A DNA stretch of 64,000 nucleotides from Silene conica (Eukaryota > Streptophyta > Magnoliopsida > Caryophyllales > Caryophyllaceae). The stretch lies in contig CM055312.2 of NCBI GenBank assembly GCA_029255685.2, positions 81,660,369 to 81,724,368 on the forward strand, read 5' to 3'. The position numbers and the translations under genes were made by a program. Positions 57,527 through 64,000 of this stretch are shown piece by piece (the stretch's first letter is position 1; each line of letters begins with the position of its first letter). The notes under the pieces are model-generated. The model made no database searches, was not told the DNA's origin, and saw nothing but the letters and a program-made list of their open reading frames with translations.

Positions 57527-58667
57527 TGTAACACCCTCATTTATTTAAGGGCCTGTACTAGGACTCCTCAGATAAATAAGGGTGTCACCATCTCGGTTTC
57601 CCGAGGCAGTAGATACAAAGGAAAGATAAACAGTACTTTAATTAAAAGTTAAACTCCATAACATGTTCTTACAACTGTATCAAAACTGACTTATGAAATG
57701 TAAATACAACTCATGATAAACTGACTATGGTGATCTAGACTCTAGTCTGGTCCGGATCCAAGCTCTTTCTTCCCATAGCTTCCCATAGCTTCCCATAGTC
57801 CCAGCCACCTGTCAATCTGCTCCCTAATAATTTGGTTCATCACAGGTGATCACGAATACACAGGGTCAACCACGAGGTTGAGTAGAGGAAAATAAATAAA
57901 CAAACAATATCATATATATATATAGGGATTCAATCATCCCTTCTCTGCACCGATCACAAGGCCAATAACTCTGCACCGCTCCCAAGGCCATTAACTCCGC
58001 ACCGATCACAACGCCAATTAACTCCGCACCGATCACAACGCCAATTAACTCCGCACCGATCACAACACCCATTTCTCATCACCTCATATCGTATCACAGA
58101 AAAATATATTCAAACAACACAATATTCCAAATCATGCGATAATGTAAAATACTCATCAATCAACCAAGTAAACAATCATTATTATATGTGTAGCAATTTC
58201 CCCTACCTGAAATAGCAGGAATGCAGATAAATCCAAGGCTTGTTAGAAATGTTCCACGCGAAACCCGCTTCCTGTTTACGGTTAAAACGACGACCCCTAG
58301 GCTGTGGTGGTCTACAGTTCCGGCCTCTTATTGCTTCTCTGGTAGGGCGGATACAAAAATGTGGTGATGGTTGTGTATACGATAGGGTAAAAAGAGGGTA
58401 AAACCCTATTATCAGTTGACACAAGGTGGCTGGTGTTTAGTTGTGTTTTCTTAGGGTTAGCAAGTCGTGGGCTCTCTTGTGTTGTGCACACAAAACGAGA
58501 CCCAACCCCGTCCCAGGTCTCACGCGTCATGTAGTCACAAGATGAAACCCCACCATCAACCTCTATTATAACTATTTAAATAAAACACTTATAAAAACTA
58601 AACACGTTTAAGCACTATCGATTAATTATAACCGCGCACTAAAAATATAAAGATTCGTGGTATTACA
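57527..58667 (-). repeat. Gypsy LTR with a primer-binding site on one side and a polypurine tract on the other
   Basis: The minus strand starts TGTAATACCACG at 58667 and ends GGGTGTTACA at 57527 (1141 bases). It belongs to the same family as the 2.1-2.3-kb LTRs but is shorter through internal loss. Upstream is a 156-base internal tail with the polypurine tract AAGGGGGGAAGA; downstream is a primer-binding site. Confidence 0.85.
57950..58075 (-). repeat. LTR minisatellite, second family member
   Basis: Units contain CTCCGCACCGATCACAA, the complement of the array at 44900 with diverged bases. Confidence 0.85.
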
Positions 58668-58823
58668 ATCTTCCCCCCTTAAAATGAACTTCGTCCCGAA
58701 GTTCAACCACACTCAAACGAACTTAGAACACAACCCATAACAACATATTAACCAAAACATTAACTTGGAACATGAATGCCTCGAATATAAATGCCCAGGA
58801 AATATCAACACGCTAATTAATAT
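58668..58823 (-). repeat. Gypsy internal tail and polypurine tract
   Basis: The palindrome GAACTTCGTCCCGAAGTTC lies at 58686-58704, and the CCCCCCTT polypurine complement follows at about 58672-58680. The tail is abruptly joined at 58823 to the next LTR. Confidence 0.8.
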
Positions 58824-61156
58824 TGTAACACCCCCATTTATTTAAGGGCCTGTACTAGGACTCCTCAGATAAGCAAGGGTGTTACCATCTCGGTTTCCCG
58901 AGGCAGTAGATACAAAGGAAAGAAAACAGTACTTTAATTTGATTTAACTCACGACATGTTCTTACATCAAAAACCAAAAGGTCTTACAACGTAAAAAGAA
59001 GTACAACTCAATTAAACTGACTAAGGCGATCTAGACATCTAAACTGGTCCGGATCCAAGCTCTTTCTCCCATAGCTCCCCCTTAGTCTCAGCACCTGTCA
59101 TTCTGCTCCCCAATAAGGTTCATCACAGGTGATCACGAATACACAGGGTCAACCACGAGGTTGAGTAGGTAAAGAATAACATAATAAAAATAATTAATAA
59201 ACTCCGCACCGATCCAACGCCAATAAACTCCGCACCGATCCAACGCCAATAAACTCCGCACCGATCCAACACCATATATATACTCCGCACCGATCCAACG
59301 CCATATATACTCCGCACCGATCCAACTCCATATCACAAGGCCCAATAAGCAAGTATATTCATATCATATAATAACACGGAATAAGATAACAACCCAATAC
59401 AATGATCACAGGATATTAGGTAGCAACATGTATAATGCCAAATGAGAATAGATAACACCTTATTAATATACCAGTACTTTCCCCTACCTGATATAGTGGC
59501 AACGCAGATAAACCCGAGGCTTGTTAGAAATGTTCCACGCGAAACCCGTTACCTAACCAAATATTACTTAATTAATAAACACCCTAAAACTCGTAAAACA
59601 TACATACACATTCTATTTATAGACACCCCCCCATGTATAGAAAGCTCCCAAAAATAGTAACTTCATAAAATAAGCAAGCACTTTGATTTTGAAATTCAAA
59701 TTTAAGTCTTTACCATAAATAAGATTCCACCCATAAATACTAATTATATTACAAAATCATTCCTTAATTAAAATAATATAAATACTACTATTAAACATAT
59801 TACCATAAATATTTAAATGTATTTATATAAATAACTTAATGGAAATAAATAATAAAAGGATAAGAATTAAAAGAAAATATAATTAATAAACAAAAACAAC
59901 ACAAACAGCCCCCAACATAAACCCGCGACTCCCTAACCAACAGCCACCCTACAGCGCCACCTAGACGCGTCCAACCACCACAGGCGACCACCGACCAAAC
60001 ACCCCGACTGCACGCTACCACCACGACCACTCGCCAACAGACCGACCACCGCCGGCGAGTTGAACCATGGCCTGGATCAGGCCTGGTTCCTCACCTACTG
60101 TTCTGACACGCGACTTCAACCCCCACCACGACGCCGACTCAGCCACCACTACCAGCCACCGTGACCACCAACATCACCCCTGAACTCCAGACTCTAGACA
60201 TGGTGGTAACGTTGCACTGACCTCCCCCGAGTCCTCAACGTTACCACCCCCAAACACCCATGAACCCGACCAAAGCAAACATCACTGAACAACCACCGTT
60301 ACACCCTCACAACCCCTCCTGACAAACAACCCCGTACCACTACGACCAGACGCCACCATACCCCGAGACCACCACCACGTAAAACCCCCAAACACCATCT
60401 ATCTAAATACCCAGAGACCCAAAACGATAGACTTAAAACAAAACCAGAAACTGTACACAAAAACGCACCCAGACCAAACAACTGTTGAAGACGAGTTATT
60501 CCCTTTCCCTGTCCCTGTATTTACCACCCTCGAACATAAGTAAAAACACCCAACGACACAATTCTAAGGACTAAAACGTACTCTTAACATAGTATAGTGT
60601 AAACTCATGTAAAAACAACCAGTAGAACACGCGTTATAAACCCTTAAACAAGCGACAGAGACTAAGCATAAAACTGAGTTTACAGAAATCGTGGTGATCA
60701 TACCAGTTTCTTGGCCTGATCGAGACACCCTAGGACGGCTCACCACCACCGTGTGCAGGTCTCTTTTCTTCTCTAAGGTGGCGGCTAGGTTATGGTGGAG
60801 TGAGATCTGATTATGAGTAGGGTTTAGGTTAAGGAAAAGCTACTATATATGGCGGCATAAGGAGGGGGTGTTCGCTGCTCTATAACAATCCGTGTGGGCT
60901 GTCTTTTGTCACACATTTCGAGGCCCACACTAGGCACCCATGAGGTCTCAAGTTCGACCCCTACTAACACCATACTACCACTAATAACATCAAGTAACTT
61001 GATTCCCATTTCGAATCCCACTGACGGCTAAAACACCTATCAAAACATGAGTGTGCGCAAGCTTATAAAACGAACATTTTAACGAATAACTCCTCGCTTA
61101 ACTATAACAATCGTCCACGAATTACTAAAATCTAAATAAAATTCCGGGTTATTACA
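58824..61156 (-). repeat. 3' LTR of the chromovirus-type gypsy element
   Basis: The minus strand starts TGTAATAACCCGG at 61156 and ends GGGGGTGTTACA at 58824 (2333 bases). The polypurine tract at 61157-61170 and the palindrome at 61175-61193 precede it. The pol frame ends 179 bases before it. The 5' LTR is beyond the window. Confidence 0.88.
59200..59335 (-). repeat. LTR minisatellite, third family member
   Basis: Five units contain ACTCCGCACCGATCCAACG with a 26-27-base period. Confidence 0.9.
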
Positions 61157-61193
61157 GTCTTCCCCCCTTAAATTGAACTTCGTCCCGAAGTTC
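61157..61193 (-). other. Polypurine tract and 19-base palindrome
   Basis: The minus strand reads GAACTTCGGGACGAAGTTC and then AAGGGGGGAAGAC immediately before the LTR start, as in two other copies here. Confidence 0.85.
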
Positions 61194-61334
61194 ACCCATA
61201 CCTAGGTGTCAAAACAAACAACCCAAACAAACCTGAACCCCACAACTATCACGCAAAGCAATCAAAACTTGCTCAAAACACAGAATGTTACATTCTACCC
61301 CTCTTAAAGAAAAGTTACGTCCGCGTAACTTACC

Positions 61335-64000
61335 TCAACCAAAAAGATGTGGGTAACGCTCCCTCATAGCTGCCTCAGGCTCCCACGTAGCCTCTTCCTG
61401 ATTGTGATGTGTCCACAGAACTTTTACCAAGAACGTTTCCCCATTACGAGTCTTCCGTACTTTCCTGTCCAAGATTTCTTTCGGAGTCTCAATGTATGCC
61501 AACTGCTCATCTACCTCAATCACCTCATGCTGAAGCACATGAGACGGATCACTCACGTATTTCCTCAACTGAGACACATGGAACACATTATGGACCTTGG
61601 ATAGGGTTGGAGGCAAAGCTAAGCGATATGCCACCTCTCCAACTCTGTCCAAGATCTCAAATGGCCCAATAAACTTCTGACTCAATTTACCACGCTTGCC
61701 GAATCTCATCACACCCTTCATCGGAGAGACTTTCAGTAGTACCTTCTCTCCGACCTCGAATGAAATATCGCTCCTCTTCAGATCGGCATAACTCTTCTGT
61801 CTATCTTGGGCGGCCCTCATCCTCTGACGAATAATCTGAACCTGCTCCACCATCTCCTGAATCATATCTGGCCCCAATGTCACAACATCAGCTCGATCAT
61901 CCCAACACACAGGGCTCCGACACTTCCTTCCATACAGAGCCTCGAAAGGGGCCATGCCTATGCTTGCATGGTAGCTGTTATTATAAGAAAACTCGATCAA
62001 CCCCAGTCGATCCTCCCAAGAGCCTCCGAACTCAAGTACACAAGCCCTCAACATATCCTCAAGAGTCTGAATCGTCCGCTCAGTCTGACCATCAGTAGCC
62101 GGGTGAAAAGCTGTACTCATCTTCAACTGGGTACCCAAAGCAGTCTGCAGCTCCTGCCAAAACCTGGATATAAACCTCGAGTCCCGATCTGAAACGATGT
62201 CCTTGGGTACGCCATGCAGTTTGACCACATTCTGAACATATGACTTAGCCAATTCAGCTTTACTCCAGGTATCTTTCATGGGAATAAAGTGAGCTGACTT
62301 AGTTAAACGATCCACGATCACCCAAATCATGTTGTTGCCCCTCTGAGTCCGAGGCAACCCCACGATAAAGTCCATCGAAATATTCTCCCACTTCCACTCT
62401 GGCACATCCAACGGTTGCACTTTCCCTTGCGGTCTCTTATGCTCCCCTTTCACTCGCTGACAAGTCAAACATCTCGACACAAACTCTGCGACTTCCTTCT
62501 TCATATTAGGCCACCAAAACGTCTTCTTAAGGTCCTTATACAACTTATCTCCCCCTGGGTGAACAGAATAAGGAGTAGCATGAGCTTCAGTCAGGATCTT
62601 CTTCTTTAGTTCCTCAACACTCGGTACACACCATCGCCCACTGAACCTCAGACTACCATCAGTATGTATACTGAACTTGGATGCCTCATCACCATTTCCA
62701 TTCTCCACCATTAAACGCCACTTCTGGATTCTCTCATCGTTCTGCTGCAATTCCCGAATCTCCCCATATAACTCAGGCTCCACTGTCAAGTCACCAAGAG
62801 TGTCCCCTTTTCGGATCATGAATATTCCCATCTCCCTTAGTTCACCATACAACCTCTCTCTCGATCTGGCACAATCCAAAGCATGTATTGACTTCCTACT
62901 TAAAGCGTCAGCTACCACATTTGCCTTGCCTTCGTGGTAGACAATCTGCATATCATAATCCCCGATCAATTCTATCCACCTCCTCTGCCTCATGTTCAAC
63001 TCTTTCTGGGTGTAGATATACTTCAGGCTCTTATGATCTGAAAACACCTTAAAAGTGGCTCCATAAAGGTAATGACGCCACAATTTCAGTGCAAAGACCA
63101 CAGCGCCCAACTCCAAATCATGAGTCGGATAATTCTCCTCGTAGGTCTTCAACTGGCGAGAAGCATACGCGATCACTCTACCATTCTGCATTAGCACACA
63201 ACCCAACCCATGCTTTGAAGCATCGGTGTATACTTCAAAATTATCACTCCCAACTGGTAAGGCCAGGATAGGAGCTGTTGTCAGGCGTTCCTTAAGGGTT
63301 AGGAATGCCTTCTCACAACTCTCATCCCAGATATAACGGTTCTCTTTCTTCATCAACGACGTCAACGGCTTCGCTATCTTTGAAAAATCTTTGACAAATC
63401 TCCGGTAATAACCAGCTAAACCCAGAAAGCTTCGAATCTCACTCACATTCTTCGGACTCTGCCACTTAGTCACTGCCTCGATCTTACTAGGGTCAACAGC
63501 CACCCCCTCTTTTGAAATTACATGCCCCAGAAACGCCACTTTCTCCAACCAGAACTCACACTTGCTCAACTTAGCATTGAGCTTATGCTCTTCCAAGGTC
63601 TGAAGTACTTTCCTCAAATGCTCTTCGTGCTCCTCCGCATTCTTGGAATATACCAAGATATCATCGATAAATACCACCACGAACTTGTCGAGATACGGGC
63701 TAAAGACCCGATTCATCAAGTCCATGAACACAGCTGGAGCATTAGTCAATCCAAAGGGCATAACCACAAATTCATAGTGGCCATACCTCGTTCGGAAAGC
63801 GGTTTTCGGAATATCTTCATCCTTTATCCTCAATTGATGATACCCGGATCTCAAATCAATCTTGGAGAAAACCCCCGCTCCACTTAACTGATCGAACAGG
63901 TCGTCAATTCTCGGCAACGGATAACGATTCTTGATGGTTACATTATTCAGTTCTCGGTAGTCAACACACAACCTCAAACTCCCATCCTTCTTTTTCACAA
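61335..64000 (-). CDS. Gypsy chromovirus (Tekay/Del-like) pol polyprotein, partial
   Basis: The minus-strand frame is open for 887 codons and runs off the right edge, so gag, protease and the start of reverse transcriptase are missing. Visible in order are the reverse transcriptase with [10 protein letters not shown] (about residues 110-119, the catalytic aspartates), and RNase H beginning [14 protein letters not shown] (about 254). The integrase zinc finger follows (H..H..C..C at about 473-513), then the integrase core with catalytic D543, D604 and E640. A C-terminal chromodomain-like tail includes [13 protein letters not shown] and [17 protein letters not shown]. No stop or frameshift interrupts it, so the copy may be young. 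Chromodomain integrases steer insertion toward heterochromatin; that is family knowledge. It is followed by its polypurine tract and LTR. Confidence 0.95.
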   Translation of the reverse strand, partial: VKKKDGSLRLCVDYRELNNVTIKNRYPLPRIDDLFDQLSGAGVFSKIDLRSGYHQLRIKDEDIPKTAFRTRYGHYEFVVMPFGLTNAPAVFMDLMNRVFSPYLDKFVVVFIDDILVYSKNAEEHEEHLRKVLQTLEEHKLNAKLSKCEFWLEKVAFLGHVISKEGVAVDPSKIEAVTKWQSPKNVSEIRSFLGLAGYYRRFVKDFSKIAKPLTSLMKKENRYIWDESCEKAFLTLKERLTTAPILALPVGSDNFEVYTDASKHGLGCVLMQNGRVIAYASRQLKTYEENYPTHDLELGAVVFALKLWRHYLYGATFKVFSDHKSLKYIYTQKELNMRQRRWIELIGDYDMQIVYHEGKANVVADALSRKSIHALDCARSRERLYGELREMGIFMIRKGDTLGDLTVEPELYGEIRELQQNDERIQKWRLMVENGNGDEASKFSIHTDGSLRFSGRWCVPSVEELKKKILTEAHATPYSVHPGGDKLYKDLKKTFWWPNMKKEVAEFVSRCLTCQRVKGEHKRPQGKVQPLDVPEWKWENISMDFIVGLPRTQRGNNMIWVIVDRLTKSAHFIPMKDTWSKAELAKSYVQNVVKLHGVPKDIVSDRDSRFISRFWQELQTALGTQLKMSTAFHPATDGQTERTIQTLEDMLRACVLEFGGSWEDRLGLIEFSYNNSYHASIGMAPFEALYGRKCRSPVCWDDRADVVTLGPDMIQEMVEQVQIIRQRMRAAQDRQKSYADLKRSDISFEVGEKVLLKVSPMKGVMRFGKRGKLSQKFIGPFEILDRVGEVAYRLALPPTLSKVHNVFHVSQLRKYVSDPSHVLQHEVIEVDEQLAYIETPKEILDRKVRKTRNGETFLVKVLWTHHNQEEATWEPEAAMRERYPHLFG

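Overview
This window looks like intergenic-rich nuclear DNA of a eudicot plant. It is AT-rich, has short genes with GT-AG introns, and is packed with nested plant transposons. The plant-type peptide genes and retrotransposon families fit a Caryophyllales-like genome, but that placement is inference. I see no rRNA gene, CRISPR array or bacterial-style operon, and no intact tRNA gene.

Four host genes can be supported. Two are a tandem pair of EPIDERMAL PATTERNING FACTOR-like secreted peptide genes on the plus strand (3636-4054 and 7965-8358). Each has two exons, a signal peptide and the same six-cysteine pattern. The third is a five-coding-exon gene on the minus strand (10644-13583) for a DUF4050/Gag1-like-clamp protein of 157 residues. 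The fourth is a two-exon minus-strand gene (34934-35411) for a small, uncharacterised, conserved plant protein with a single membrane segment and an MPANRxALYxGILRDR motif. Fragments of other genes also occur: a broken lectin receptor kinase (664-992), a purple acid phosphatase catalytic region inside a Helitron (21627-22860), myotubularin exons inside a CACTA element (51569-52577), and a possible small membrane protein inside a MULE (2643-2882).

The rest is mostly mobile DNA, and many boundaries could be set from target-site duplications. From 1 to 9 kb: a copia element start, two Mutator-like elements (1335-1701, 2011-3267), and a small Helitron with a duplicated 5' end between the EPFL genes. 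From 9 to 20 kb: hAT, Tourist and Mutator MITEs, the DUF4050 gene, then Helitrons at 14049-17499 and 18263-19552. From 20 to 34 kb: the phosphatase-carrying Helitron (20311-23870), a Mutator-like element with long inverted repeats (23969-25328), LTR and CACTA remnants, a further Helitron (27895-30227) with a paralogous empty site, and a PIF/Harbinger remnant (30458-31660). From 38 to 49 kb: a deleted copia element, a hAT element, and a short TRIM-like retroelement (42660-46145) interrupted by a 5'-truncated gypsy piece. From 48.7 to 54 kb: a decayed gypsy pol gene split by a 4.4-kb CACTA element. From 54 to 64 kb: long LTRs, a CACTA end, and chromovirus-type gypsy elements, ending in an 887-codon open pol frame that runs off the right edge.

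The genes do not form one pathway. What links the region is transposon activity around small signalling and unknown genes, including three elements that carry host exons.
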